Shown one piece after another: positions 18,001 through 25,487 of a DNA stretch of 64,000 bases. A program made the translations under genes and the position numbers. The stretch's first letter is position 1; every line of letters starts with the position of its first letter. This DNA is from Salarchaeum japonicum_A (GTDB taxonomy: Archaea > Halobacteriota > Halobacteria > Halobacteriales > Halobacteriaceae). Under the pieces are notes generated by a model, which was given only the letters and a program-made list of their open reading frames with translations, was not told the DNA's origin and searched no databases. The stretch spans positions 1 through 64,000 of the forward strand of contig NZ_JBNAMV010000003.1 of the NCBI RefSeq assembly GCF_049705945.1, read 5' to 3'.

Positions 18001-19352
18001 TCGAAGCAGTTGACGACGAACTCAGACGGCTCTTCGACGACGTCGACGCCGAGCCGCCATCGTATGATGCACTCGCGGACATCCGAGAACGATCACGATA
18101 CCTCGATACGACCGTCGATATCGACGCCGACGAGCTCCGCATCCGGCTCACTGACGCCGGAGAGGATGTCTCGACACCCGATACTGGTGGCGTGCAGGCC
18201 GCTGGTGGAAGTACTCACGATGCAGCACTCCTCCAGATCGAGGAAGAACTCACCGCGCTCGGCTTCACTGTCTCGATCCTCGCACAGGATGGCAGCGAGA
18301 AACCTGACGCGAGGGCGAGTCACCCCGACGTTGACGACCGATTCGCCATCGAAGTCGAAACGACGACACCCGAGAATCCCGCAAAGGTGCTTACGAACCT
18401 ACGAAAGGCCCAAGAAGCAGGGGATATCCCGCTGTTTGTCGTTCGCCCAGGAAACGACGAAACTGAGTGGGCCGAGCGTGTCGACGGCATTCTCACACCA
18501 CCCGTCCGTACCCTCCAGAATGGTGAGACACGGTTCTACACGACTGACTCGAATCTCACGTTCAACGGTGGAGCGACCGAAGAAGGTGGAGTGACGGCCG
18601 TGCGACCGGCGACCGACGACGAGAACGGGACCCAGAACATCTGGCAGCGTGATGGCGACGAGATCGTCCTTCGTGATGCCAGCGGGACGGAACACATCCG
18701 TCTCCCATCGCTTGGAAAACTCTCGAAAGATCGTGTTCCAGCCATCTACAGCTACGACCACGCTGCCGACGAGTACGTCGTTTATGAGCATGGTGAGCAA
18801 CACATCTACGAGACGAAATCGGCGTTCGAGGACGACTGGGTGCGTGTCAAGAAGCCATTCGTCCCCGAAGCTGAACTCCCCGTACCAGACTACACACGTT
18901 CGACGTACGGTATCGTTATCCTTCACGATGAGGCGGAATCGGTCGTGTATGAAGACGGTGAGAAGCAGCCACTCTCGGCAATCACTGACGGGGCGCTCCG
19001 TCCCGCATCGCCCGAATCATCGGCTGCTGAAGAACCACCTAGTCAGACCCACCAGGCAGATAGCACGGTCGAGAAAGAGCAGAAAGACCCATCGCCACCG
19101 TCGTTCGAATCGTTCGTCGACGAATATCTTGTCGAAGACGCGGATGAAGCCGTGCCGAAAGATGACGTATTCGACCTCTATAACGACTGGACAGAGGCAC
19201 ATGACATCGAGGATCCGCTGAACAAGAGCTGGTTCACACGGAAGCTCAATACCCACATCGAGGTAGACTCCACGAAGAAGCGAATCGACGGGGAACCCGT
19301 CCGGCATTACACTGGTGTCCGCCTCCGGTCTGAGGAGGATTCTCACCCATGA
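15033..19352 (+). CDS. VirD4/TraD-like coupling ATPase with C-terminal fusions
   Basis: A 1439-residue protein, far longer than VirD4 (~650). ATG 15033 overlaps the virB4 stop. The first ~450 residues are acidic with no clear motif. The motor has Walker A (GTTGSGKS, 505-512) and Walker B (LLVDEAASVV, D787-E788), followed by GFRLSVGLSMQFPEQM, the TraG/HerA pattern. Residues ~1063-1140 resemble a PD-(D/E)xK nuclease-like fold (ALGF-V..., PDAR, then FAIEVETTT and a helix with NLRKA). Residues ~1357-1439 resemble the winged-helix domain at the end of D5/P4-type primases (SWFTRKLN.HIE...R..G.P.R.Y.GVRL). The role would be to recruit DNA to the channel; the fused domains may bind or process it. The motor call is firm, the C-terminal domains are inference. 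Confidence 0.78.
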   Translation: MREYLRVTPTSERLNPERLPQALESLHKLTSTDSTGLADKLNPLHSDTPLRFEFLALSEGKDDPVEFYYGADDHLDTLEKRLRSVYPETFDIERTEVDIASRLVQPVEFDRETFVEHYESGELTYEFGPDEQYESGTDDNSQAGSGDAESVADGGTVGDQSADHFIEIEDTVLELAPPDAIPEDEPLTTLAKPTVTTEGTILARPASESVSPLGVRWQGSATRKQDWMTSLSPYTADDEAELPAVDQPGGALASLVDHLMEATAPVAFQVVFQRRESWQSDADLRKEDVIDGRDTLAQEIIGSLFELDDQSESRDRNQLSDAVAKRVAAIEAKNPKRSFTANIRAIGIPSGGDGRDDLNERMQSLVPVFDPLDGPYYQVAAERVRDSGLRAATKERNARAALQRLLDREITTGRGTTRPEFVLSGRELAHFVLVPSSEQLTVEGARGTRAEQQSRNPLPRPHQDLMSEFRDGMAIGYALDDTGEAEDVPTHIPPGLLPTHYGRFGTTGSGKSKALINDMLSLYDNTEGPTILIIPKNDDMAQNYMRAHARRFGMTDLEENVVHFPIPDVLPGFSFFDLEPSMESGRRREDAVQRKADHYEEILKLVMGTDRYERATVAPTLIKTLIKALFDEEYGRENGLYRASTDYFAHRQLEHVVDQLWEAGPPNENIADAPRSSDEEVTRTIRRQLQLDSNTFANVMGGVGNRLAYISQDTHLRQIFNNTENQFDFRDVLDEDTVILFDLGDLRDDAARIMTGVILTNLDAALKDRKQALSQHPDDYVVNLLVDEAASVVVSDIMNDLLEKGRGFRLSVGLSMQFPEQMEAEGGRKIYLNALNNIGSSLIGKINVDRELARAMAHEEMDPADFANRIRSLPRGEWIASLPSPTFGETGPYPFSLEPLPIPPGHPESESPLTEREEEQFTETLSSMHEHISDEHGVPAATDASTTRTPTDGHEVLDIGSDDLDVAIAKVVRSLQLREGCREENGWVAVEAVDDELRRLFDDVDAEPPSYDALADIRERSRYLDTTVDIDADELRIRLTDAGEDVSTPDTGGVQAAGGSTHDAALLQIEEELTALGFTVSILAQDGSEKPDARASHPDVDDRFAIEVETTTPENPAKVLTNLRKAQEAGDIPLFVVRPGNDETEWAERVDGILTPPVRTLQNGETRFYTTDSNLTFNGGATEEGGVTAVRPATDDENGTQNIWQRDGDEIVLRDASGTEHIRLPSLGKLSKDRVPAIYSYDHAADEYVVYEHGEQHIYETKSAFEDDWVRVKKPFVPEAELPVPDYTRSTYGIVILHDEAESVVYEDGEKQPLSAITDGALRPASPESSAAEEPPSQTHQADSTVEKEQKDPSPPSFESFVDEYLVEDADEAVPKDDVFDLYNDWTEAHDIEDPLNKSWFTRKLNTHIEVDSTKKRIDGEPVRHYTGVRLRSEEDSHP

Positions 19353-19402
19353 AATGGAAGTACACGGTCCAATTCCCAATATCATCGCAAATTCTCGGCA
19401 GC

Positions 19403-19580
19403 TGTTCCACCCAAACTGAATCATGACCCCATCCGATCAGACCCTCAAGTCGAGAATCACCCGACTGCGGCATGTTCCACCCAAATCCCCAATGGGTGGA
19501 ACACCTACGGACCGAGCGAAATGGGTGGAACACGCTCACGTCCAGCGATTTGCAACCAGACATAGTGAGTGTTCCACCCA
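19403..19580. repeat. iteron-like cluster (TGTTCCACCCA), candidate origin
   Basis: Five copies of TGTTCCACCCA occur in ~180 bases: plus orientation at 19403-19413, 19473-19483 and 19570-19580, and reversed at 19493-19503 and 19522-19532. Copies two and three form a perfect inverted repeat with a 9-base spacer. The cluster lies in the ~350-base gap between the coupling ATPase and the PrimPol gene. Repeated protein-binding sites just upstream of a plasmid replicase are the usual layout of an origin; oriT or an operator are alternatives. Confidence 0.7.
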
Positions 19581-19703
19581 ACAACCAACTAGAATAGAAC
19601 GGGGGGTCCCCGTTGGGACCAAGGGATTGGATCGCGACGTAACGCAGAGAGAGTTCTGTGCTGGCTCAGAGACAGTGAGAGCCATGCGAGGTGCTGTGTG
19701 AGA

Positions 19704-20960
19704 ATGAGTGAGCCTATGATCGACGAGCCGGAGGCAATTCCGGAGACGTTGCGCGAACGCGAGCAGTGGGTGTGCTGGCGGGAAGCAGAGCGAGACGGCA
19801 AACCGACAAAGATTCCGGTGACGCCGGGGGCTGGGGGGTTCGCGTCAGCAACAGCGTCGGAGACCTGGGCGAGTTTCGAGGCAGCACTCGACTACACCGA
19901 GACGGAGCACGCCGATGGCGTTGGGTTCGTGTTTACTGACGACGATCCCATCGTCGGCATCGACCTGGACGACTGCCGTGATCCTGAAACCGGCGACGTC
20001 GACAACGACGCACAGGACATCATCGCACGACTCGACTCCTATACGGAGGTATCGCCGTCCGGCACCGGCTATCACGTCCTGATCACCGGCACACTCCCCG
20101 ACGGGCGGAACCGGCGCGGGAGCGTCGAACTGTACGACACGGCACGTTTTTTCACCGTTACTGGCGACCACGTCGGCCGGACACCCACTCGCGTTGCACG
20201 CCGGCAGGACGCGCTCACAGCGATTCACCGTGAGTACGTCCAGGACACCGAGCGTGACACGGCCCCCGAGTCCAAGCAGTATGAGGGCGCTGACGACGAG
20301 TCACCGACGACCGATGCTGTCGACGTCGACCTCGAAGACGAGGACCTCCTCGAGAAAGCACGCAACGCATCGAACGGCGAGAAGTTCGAGCGGCTCTGGA
20401 ACGGGAATACGGTCGGCTACGATAGTCAGTCGGAAGCCGACATGGCGCTGTGTTGTTTGCTGGCGTTCTGGACCGGTGGTGACCGGACTCAAATGGAACA
20501 GCTGTTCCGCCAGTCGGGATTGATGCGGGAGAAGTGGGACGAGGTCCACTACGCTGACGGGTCGACGTACGGGGAGAAGACCATCGAGCGAGCGATTGCA
20601 ACCACGTCGGAGTTCTACGACCCGGACGCCGGCGACGACGCCGCAGATTCCCACGACGCACCTGACAGGGTCACTGCTGGTAGTACGCCAGACGACGCAG
20701 ACCGGAGTCGTGCGTACCTGGCGGAGAAAAACCGCTTGTTGAGCGAGCGCGTCGACGAACTCGAGGCAACACTCGAACAGAAGACGGAGCGGATCGAGAC
20801 TCTTGAAGCAAAGGTCGAGCGGCTCACCGACGAACTCGCAACCCGTGACCGGGAGACTGCGCAGTCTCACGAGGAAGACTCCGGTACTGCGAGAGAGACC
20901 GATGACGATTCAGAATCACCCTCTATGTTGAGTCGATTCTTCGGTGGCCAGTCCGAGTAG
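19704..20960 (+). CDS. PrimPol-type DNA primase/polymerase
   Basis: A 418-residue protein of the archaeo-eukaryotic primase type found in plasmids and in phage NrS-1 polymerase. The core has WVCW at ~22-25, GIDLDD (85-90, the metal-binding D-x-D) and SPSGTGYH (117-124, the S-G-x-x-H motif), then a second domain with EKFERLWNG...SEADMALCCLLAFWTGGD, as in NrS-1-like replicases. The C-terminal ~80 residues form a probable coiled coil (LSERVDELEATLEQKTERIETLEAKVERL) for oligomerisation or helicase contact. It can prime and extend DNA. ATG 19704 is preferred over GTG 19698. An iteron cluster lies immediately upstream, so this is the candidate replication initiator. Confidence 0.75.
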   Translation: MSEPMIDEPEAIPETLREREQWVCWREAERDGKPTKIPVTPGAGGFASATASETWASFEAALDYTETEHADGVGFVFTDDDPIVGIDLDDCRDPETGDVDNDAQDIIARLDSYTEVSPSGTGYHVLITGTLPDGRNRRGSVELYDTARFFTVTGDHVGRTPTRVARRQDALTAIHREYVQDTERDTAPESKQYEGADDESPTTDAVDVDLEDEDLLEKARNASNGEKFERLWNGNTVGYDSQSEADMALCCLLAFWTGGDRTQMEQLFRQSGLMREKWDEVHYADGSTYGEKTIERAIATTSEFYDPDAGDDAADSHDAPDRVTAGSTPDDADRSRAYLAEKNRLLSERVDELEATLEQKTERIETLEAKVERLTDELATRDRETAQSHEEDSGTARETDDDSESPSMLSRFFGGQSE

Positions 20961-21026
20961 TAGCGCCGCGTCACCTTCATCCGAGAAGTCCTCCCTCGAG
21001 CCTTCTGATTCTGCGAGCCGAGAAGA

Positions 21027-21067
21027 TTAACCAACAAACTCGGTGTTACACGCTATTTGTTGGTTAA
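21027..21067. repeat. 41-bp dyad element, copy 2
   Basis: The best copy: arms TTAACCAACAAA (21027-21038) and TTTGTTGGTTAA (21056-21067) are perfect over 12 bp. Total span 41 bp, as in copies 1 and 3. It lies between the PrimPol stop and the leaderless promoter (CTATAT, 21143-21148) of the HTH gene at 21171. Confidence 0.8.
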
Positions 21068-21170
21068 CTGCGCTCAATCTCGCCACAAGACGGGGGCTAC
21101 TGCAGGATACTACAGTCAGGAAACTATTCGTCGAAGTAAGAACTATATCCTCTGGCCTACAAGCCCACGT

Positions 21171-21704
21171 ATGTCCGAGTCAGACGCCACCGATGGGCCG
21201 CCTCCCTTCGAGGATGCGTTCGCCGGCGACGATGTCGAACAACGCATCTACGGCACCATCCTGCAGACCCGCGAGCCGACGACGGCAAGCGCGATCGCCG
21301 ACAGCGCCGACTGTGACCCCAAGACCGCCCGGAAGTATCTGGGGTGGTTCGACGACCTCGGCATCGTCACCCGGCACGACGGCCATCCAGCCACCTACGA
21401 GCGCAACGACGCGTATTTCGAGTGGCGACGAATCAATCAGCTCGCAGCCGACCACTCCGTTGAGGAGCTTCAGGAACGTGTTCGTGAACTCACGACGCGC
21501 ATCACCGAGTTTGAAGAGGCGTACGACGCCGCGTCACCGGCTGCCGTCGACGCCGTCACCGCCGCGGAGGGCAGCGAAGAGCAAACCATCGACGACGTGT
21601 ACAGCGACCTTGGTGACTGGGCGACCGTCCGCGAGGAGCGAGACCGCTACGAGCGCGCCCGCCAGCAACGCACGGGTGGCGAGCACGAACAGGCATCCGG
21701 GTAG
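21171..21704 (+). CDS. HTH protein, likely antitoxin (DUF7342-like)
   Basis: A 177-residue protein. An acidic N-terminus is followed by a winged-helix region (VEQRIYGTILQTREPTTASAIADSADCDPKTARKYLGWFDDLGIVTRHDGHPATYERN, about 21-80) and a coiled-coil helix (SVEELQERVRELTTRITEFEEAYDA). ATG 21171 is 27 nt after TATA-like CTATAT, a leaderless start. I recall this family as DUF7342, found beside TumE-like toxins. The next gene is a TumE-like protein eight bases downstream, so the pair reads as an HTH-antitoxin/toxin module. Confidence 0.72.
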   Translation: MSESDATDGPPPFEDAFAGDDVEQRIYGTILQTREPTTASAIADSADCDPKTARKYLGWFDDLGIVTRHDGHPATYERNDAYFEWRRINQLAADHSVEELQERVRELTTRITEFEEAYDAASPAAVDAVTAAEGSEEQTIDDVYSDLGDWATVREERDRYERARQQRTGGEHEQASG

Positions 21705-21712
21705 CCCGCTCG

Positions 21713-22147
21713 ATGGTGCCACCGACAGGCGATGGCGGGAGCCCTGCCCCCATCGATCGCCCCATCCTCGAGTTCCTCCAGACGCGGCTCCAAGCGACGA
21801 GGCAGGTCTCCCACGCGGCCATCACGGATGCAAGCGGCCATCTCGAGCTTCAGGTCGTCTTTCCATCGTCATACTACCCAGCGTCCGTCGACGACGCAAC
21901 CCTGACGGTCCGCTGGTACACGAACGACGACTTCACAATCCACTATCGAGAGGTCCATTCGGAGCACACCTGGGAATGCCGATGGGATCGGCATCCGAAC
22001 CCCCACAATACGCGCGACCACTTCCATCCCCCACCCACCGCCCCGACGCCCGGTGACGATGACTCCTGGCCGACCGACCATCGTGATGTCCTGCGACTCG
22101 TCCTCGACGAGATCGAAGACCGGATTGCAGTACTGTGGAACGAATAG
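21713..22147 (+). CDS. TumE-like toxin candidate
   Basis: A 144-residue protein. The central part, with a VRWYTNDDFTIHYRE strand pair, then CRWDRHPNPHNTRDHFHPPP and a final VLRLVLDEIEDRI helix, has the histidine-rich signature of the TumE family (strand, R-W-D, H-x-x-H, then an amphipathic helix). TumE proteins are toxins paired with an HTH antitoxin; here the HTH gene ends eight bases upstream. A second, diverged pair lies at 33162-34219. The toxin activity is known only from relatives. Confidence 0.55.
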   Translation: MVPPTGDGGSPAPIDRPILEFLQTRLQATRQVSHAAITDASGHLELQVVFPSSYYPASVDDATLTVRWYTNDDFTIHYREVHSEHTWECRWDRHPNPHNTRDHFHPPPTAPTPGDDDSWPTDHRDVLRLVLDEIEDRIAVLWNE

Positions 22148-22174
22148 GCGACTGCCCCCGCAGTGGCGTTTTTC

Positions 22175-22197
22175 GCGCCGACCAAGGGTGACGGCGC
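22175..22197 (+). promoter_or_regulatory. GGGTG-loop hairpin A
   Basis: T-run (22169-22173), then stem GCGCCG (22175-22180) / CGGCGC (22192-22197) with loop ACCAAGGGTGA. It lies after the TumE-like stop and 78 bases before ATG 22276; a 22-codon frame (22203-22271) occupies the space between. One of twelve similar hairpins. Confidence 0.6.
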
Positions 22198-22275
22198 TCA
22201 GCATGATGGGCACCACCAGGAGTGCCGTCGTGGTGTCCAGCCAGGTGTCAGCTGAGTGCAGTCACAGGTGAATCT

Positions 22276-22764
22276 ATGTCTACGTTCAGTAACTCCGAGA
22301 CAGCGAGTGCATCGCCGTCAGAAAACCACACGAGCCCACCCCGAGAGACCGAGAACACAGAGCCACAGACATCCTGGCCAGACGATACGAGCAGCGAGGA
22401 TGGAACACCAACGCTCAGGATGGACCAATGTCCGGAGTGTGGGAACCGTCGCTTCGTCTCAAAACTCCTCGTGTACGAGGTCACCGGCTACGACGAGGGC
22501 GGCGAGCAAGAATTCCGCCGCCAGCATGTCCGTGCAGAGTTCGAATACACCTGCAGTGAGTGCCAGACGACACTCCGCACGCTTCCAGCAGATCGCCGTG
22601 ACTACTACGACGAAGTTGCGGTCCTCGAAACGGAACGGCGGGCAGCGCTCCGTGATCAACTCCGCCAGCTGGGGAGACGGTTCTGGCGGCGTCTCGCAGC
22701 GCGGACGACGTGGCTGGCACTCGGACTCGTAACACTCGTGACCGGGCTCGTGATCGCCCTCTAA
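22276..22764 (+). CDS. zinc-ribbon membrane protein
   Basis: A 162-residue protein. A polar Ser/Thr/Glu-rich N-terminus (~1-45) is followed by a zinc ribbon (CPECGNRR ... CSECQTT) and a C-terminal transmembrane helix (about 143-161) after a basic segment (RRFWRRLAAR). The ribbon would face the cytoplasm on a C-terminal anchor. ATG 22276 is chosen; the frame is open upstream to a GTG at 22222. No known function. GGGTG-loop hairpin A lies upstream. Confidence 0.65.
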   Translation: MSTFSNSETASASPSENHTSPPRETENTEPQTSWPDDTSSEDGTPTLRMDQCPECGNRRFVSKLLVYEVTGYDEGGEQEFRRQHVRAEFEYTCSECQTTLRTLPADRRDYYDEVAVLETERRAALRDQLRQLGRRFWRRLAARTTWLALGLVTLVTGLVIAL

Positions 22765-22907
22765 CAGACCGACGGGGACCGACAGCAAGGGGTGGCTCAC
22801 AGTAGGTGTTGGGGTAGCGTCATGCTCCCTTCCGGCCAGGAACGAGGCTAGCTGGAGGCAGATCGCTGACGTAGGACATCGAGTCCGCACCGCAGGTGTG
22901 TCTATCG

Positions 22908-22928
22908 GCGCCAGGAGGCGTGAGGCGC
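22908..22928 (+). promoter_or_regulatory. GGGTG-loop hairpin B
   Basis: After TCTATCG: stem GCGCC (22908-22912) / GGCGC (22924-22928), loop AGGAGGCGTGA. It ends 30 bases before ATG 22959. The loop keeps G-x-GTGA rather than GGGTG. Confidence 0.5.
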
Positions 22929-22958
22929 GCTCGAAGCGCGTGCAGAACATGAGCTTCC

Positions 22959-23249
22959 ATGACTGAACCAGATATCATCGACGACACGACAGGCGACTAC
23001 GACCGGCTCGAAACCGAACTCGTTGCACAGGACCGGGATGCGGTCCGGGTCGCGACAGGAGACGTCGACGAGCGGAGTGCCCGCCGTCTCGTTGGCGAAC
23101 TCGTCGAGGACGATGTGGTAACGCCGATCCCTGACCAGCGCGTGCTCGTCCACGAGCCCAGTGGCAAGCCCTTCGAGTCGATCACCCAGCTCGCCGTGTT
23201 CCATCGTGGCTGGCAGGCCGCCACCGACGTCGACGCGGAGAACAACTGA
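22959..23249 (+). CDS. 96-residue acidic protein, unknown
   Basis: MTEPDIIDDTTGDYDRLETELV... is acidic and mixed helix/strand, without cysteines or a membrane segment. The middle (VDERSARRLVGELVEDDVVTPIPDQRVLVHEPSG) resembles a small two-domain fold but no family is recognised. Its stop overlaps the start of the next gene (TGATG), so the two are co-translated. GGGTG-loop hairpin B lies 30 bases upstream. Confidence 0.6.
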   Translation: MTEPDIIDDTTGDYDRLETELVAQDRDAVRVATGDVDERSARRLVGELVEDDVVTPIPDQRVLVHEPSGKPFESITQLAVFHRGWQAATDVDAENN

Positions 23250-23575
23250 TGCAACAGACGCTTTCTGGGTGTGCGTTCTGCGATTCACCGCCCGGTGCAG
23301 AGATGGGCGAGGCGCATACGTGGGGGAAAGACGAACGGGTGACGCACCCAATCTGTGTCGACTGCGCCACCCAGACGCGGTCGGATCCCGACGAGAGCGA
23401 CCACCACGCCTGCGACGGGTGCGGACTGGTCGTCGACGCCCTCGCGGCACTTACCCGGTTCCGCGTCGAACTCGGCCATCTCGAGGGGCCGCTCCAACTG
23501 TGTGCTCGCTGTAGCCCTGGTGGGCTCGCGACGTACTGGACGCGTGACCTCGAAGAACACCTCGTGGCCGAGTGA
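23249..23575 (+). CDS. small zinc-finger protein
   Basis: A 108-residue protein with four CxxC-type pairs: CAFC, CVDC, CDGC and CARC, spaced for two zinc sites, plus HHACDG. I recall this as a haloarchaeal plasmid family (possibly DUF7558). Starts inside the stop of the upstream gene. A DNA- or RNA-binding role would be typical but is not shown. Confidence 0.62.
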   Translation: MQQTLSGCAFCDSPPGAEMGEAHTWGKDERVTHPICVDCATQTRSDPDESDHHACDGCGLVVDALAALTRFRVELGHLEGPLQLCARCSPGGLATYWTRDLEEHLVAE

Positions 23576-23646
23576 GGCTTGGTCGAGTGAGGCTCACATC
23601 GTACACACGAAAACGGCTAAGTGCGTTGGCTCACAATGTACACATC

Positions 23647-23949
23647 ATGAGCACCGATAAGAAGCGCGTGCAGTTTCGGGCCCCCGATCGGCTCATCGAC
23701 CGGGCCGACGCCCTGGCCGCAGTCCTCGGGGAAGACCGAACAGACGTCCTCGTGACCGCGCTTCGGGAGTACCTCCAAGACGCCGCTCACGACGACGCAC
23801 TCACCCAGGAGATCGCCGCCGCCTATTACGACGATGAGATCACCTTCGAGCAACTCAAAGCGCTCGTCGGCGCCGAGGAGGCGGCAAACCTCCGAGTGTT
23901 GAAACAGCAGTTGGACGAGGACTTCATCGACGAGGTCGCCGACGCATAG
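23647..23949 (+). CDS. ribbon-helix-helix antitoxin (VapB-like)
   Basis: A 100-residue protein starting MSTDKKRVQFRAPDRLIDRADALAAVLGEDRTDVLVTALREYL, a clear ribbon-helix-helix DNA-binding domain, followed by a helical acidic tail that would wrap the toxin. ATG 23647 is used; the frame runs upstream without another good start. The PIN toxin gene begins at the base after its stop. GTACAC repeats (near 23604 and 23637) flank the promoter and may be the operator. Confidence 0.8.
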   Translation: MSTDKKRVQFRAPDRLIDRADALAAVLGEDRTDVLVTALREYLQDAAHDDALTQEIAAAYYDDEITFEQLKALVGAEEAANLRVLKQQLDEDFIDEVADA

Positions 23950-24462
23950 ATGTCGCGGCTCATCGCAGATGCCTCCGCCCTCGTGAGTCTCGGGATCGTT
24001 ACTGACGACGATCCCGATCCACTCGCACTTTGCCTATCCCAGTACGATGTCGTCGTCCCAACAGCGGTCATCGATGAACTCCAAGAGATCGCCTCGTACG
24101 ATGACGTCCATGGACACGCTGCGTCCGCCGTCCTCGACCAAACGGAGTCATTCACGACACAGTCGGTCGACCTCGATGCCGAGTTTCCGCTCGATGACGG
24201 TGAGAACGCGGCGGTCACGCTCGCGAACGATCTCGATGCTGCGCTCTTCCTCTGTGACGAGTTCAACCAGCTTGGCTTGATCCACGCCTCACTCGCTGAT
24301 ACCCGGCTCGTCACAACACCGACACTGCTCTCGGTTCTCGTTCGAACTGAACACCTATCAGCTGCTGATGCGCGGTTGCTCCTCGATGCGATCAGTGACG
24401 CCCGTAGCTGGGGCGCGAACAGTTACGTGCAGCGAGCTCGCTCGTTGCTCGAGGAGACCTAA
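23950..24462 (+). CDS. PIN-domain toxin (VapC-like)
   Basis: A 170-residue PIN nuclease. The acidic metal-binding residues are in place: LIADASAL (Asp 7), a VIDELQEIA glutamate near 43, LDDGENAAVTLAND (Glu about 93) and ALFLCDEFN (Asp about 110). VapC toxins cleave specific RNAs. It directly abuts the RHH antitoxin gene, with no spacing. This should stabilise the replicon by addiction. Confidence 0.8.
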   Translation: MSRLIADASALVSLGIVTDDDPDPLALCLSQYDVVVPTAVIDELQEIASYDDVHGHAASAVLDQTESFTTQSVDLDAEFPLDDGENAAVTLANDLDAALFLCDEFNQLGLIHASLADTRLVTTPTLLSVLVRTEHLSAADARLLLDAISDARSWGANSYVQRARSLLEET

Positions 24463-24493
24463 CACCGTGGAGGATCCTTCGAAGTGATTTGGA

Positions 24494-24823
24494 ATGTCCG
24501 ATAACGACGCTCTCTACGACGTTTGTGAACGAACGAAGAATCCCGAGCACGCATCAGTTGACGATGTAGTCGAACTCGTCCTCGAACGCGCACAGCATCC
24601 CCGGACGGGGCACCGGGACGCCCATCTCGACGAGATGATGGCGACTGTCGTCGACAGATACGGGACCGGCCCCGTCCGAACCGTAATCCATCGCATCCTC
24701 GTCGACCACTACCCCTTTCGGACTGCCACGCACGACCTCGAGATGCGTAACGTCGACGGTGTTCGTATCGGGACAGCAGCCGGCCAGTTCCTTACAGAAT
24801 TGAACGCGAAGCACGACGATTGA
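24494..24823 (+). CDS. 109-residue protein, unknown
   Basis: MSDNDALYDVCERTKNPEHASVDDVVELVLERAQHP... is acidic, His-containing and mostly helical. No family recognised. It follows the PIN gene by 31 bases with a weak purine-rich leader (GGAGGATCC upstream) and precedes the GC-rich non-coding block. Confidence 0.55.
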   Translation: MSDNDALYDVCERTKNPEHASVDDVVELVLERAQHPRTGHRDAHLDEMMATVVDRYGTGPVRTVIHRILVDHYPFRTATHDLEMRNVDGVRIGTAAGQFLTELNAKHDD

Positions 24824-24826
24824 AAT

Positions 24827-25487
24827 ACAGTTTCTGAAAGCCCTCGGCCGCTCGGCATCCCGCGACCACCGCTGCGCGCCTCGTCCCTGTGGTGCTTGCG
24901 GGGTCGGGGGACGACCGAGACGGCCTCGCCCTTTCTGAGTCCGCCAGGACATTGGCTGGTTCTCCGAGCGACGAACCCGGTTGAACGATGTTTCTCCACG
25001 GGCCCGCCCCGCTCGCCGCTGCCGCCCTCCGCATCGCTCGCGACCGACCATTCCGGGCGTGCGGGCGCTCTCCGCACCGCCCGCGCCCGTTCCGGGCTAA
25101 AATGGATGTGCCCTCGGCGCCAGCGGGTATCCCCGTCGGTTGCGCCCCTTGCGGGCTTTCGCGTTCCAGCGCTTTGTGCCGCCTGCGCTGGCGCGCGCCA
25201 CACCGCGGCGCGCGTTCTCGGCGACAGTCACCCTGGACACGAACCCGCACATCGGGCCGGACACGAGCGGGCATATCCCGCTGGCCGCTCGCTCCGGGCG
25301 GGTCGGCGCGCGGTGCTGGATGGGCGTCCGCCTCGGGCGCGCTCTCGCTCGCGCCCACAGGGCGCTCGCGAAGGCGCGAGCGAGAGCGCGCAGACGAGTC
25401 TGTCGGTCGTTGTCGTCGAGGAAATCCGCGATGTTGTAGCATCGCGGTGTCGGGCGCGTGAGCGCCTTCAGGAACCAGTGAGTTCCA
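24827..25487. other. 660-base GC-rich block without convincing gene, with strong hairpins
   Basis: Frames in all directions give low-complexity Arg/Ala/Pro peptides typical of non-coding GC-rich DNA. Two features stand out: a perfect 19-bp inverted repeat, 25337-25355 and 25373-25391 (GCGCGCTCTCGCTCGCGCC and its complement, 17-base loop), and CCGCGATG/CATCGCGG at 25426-25433 and 25440-25447. The block ends at the start of the RPA-like gene. It could be a structured leader or RNA gene, or a replication-linked site. Confidence 0.5.

Noticed and set aside
22203..22271. 22-codon frame before the zinc-ribbon membrane gene
   Set aside because: Could be a leader peptide, but length and composition give no support beyond proximity.
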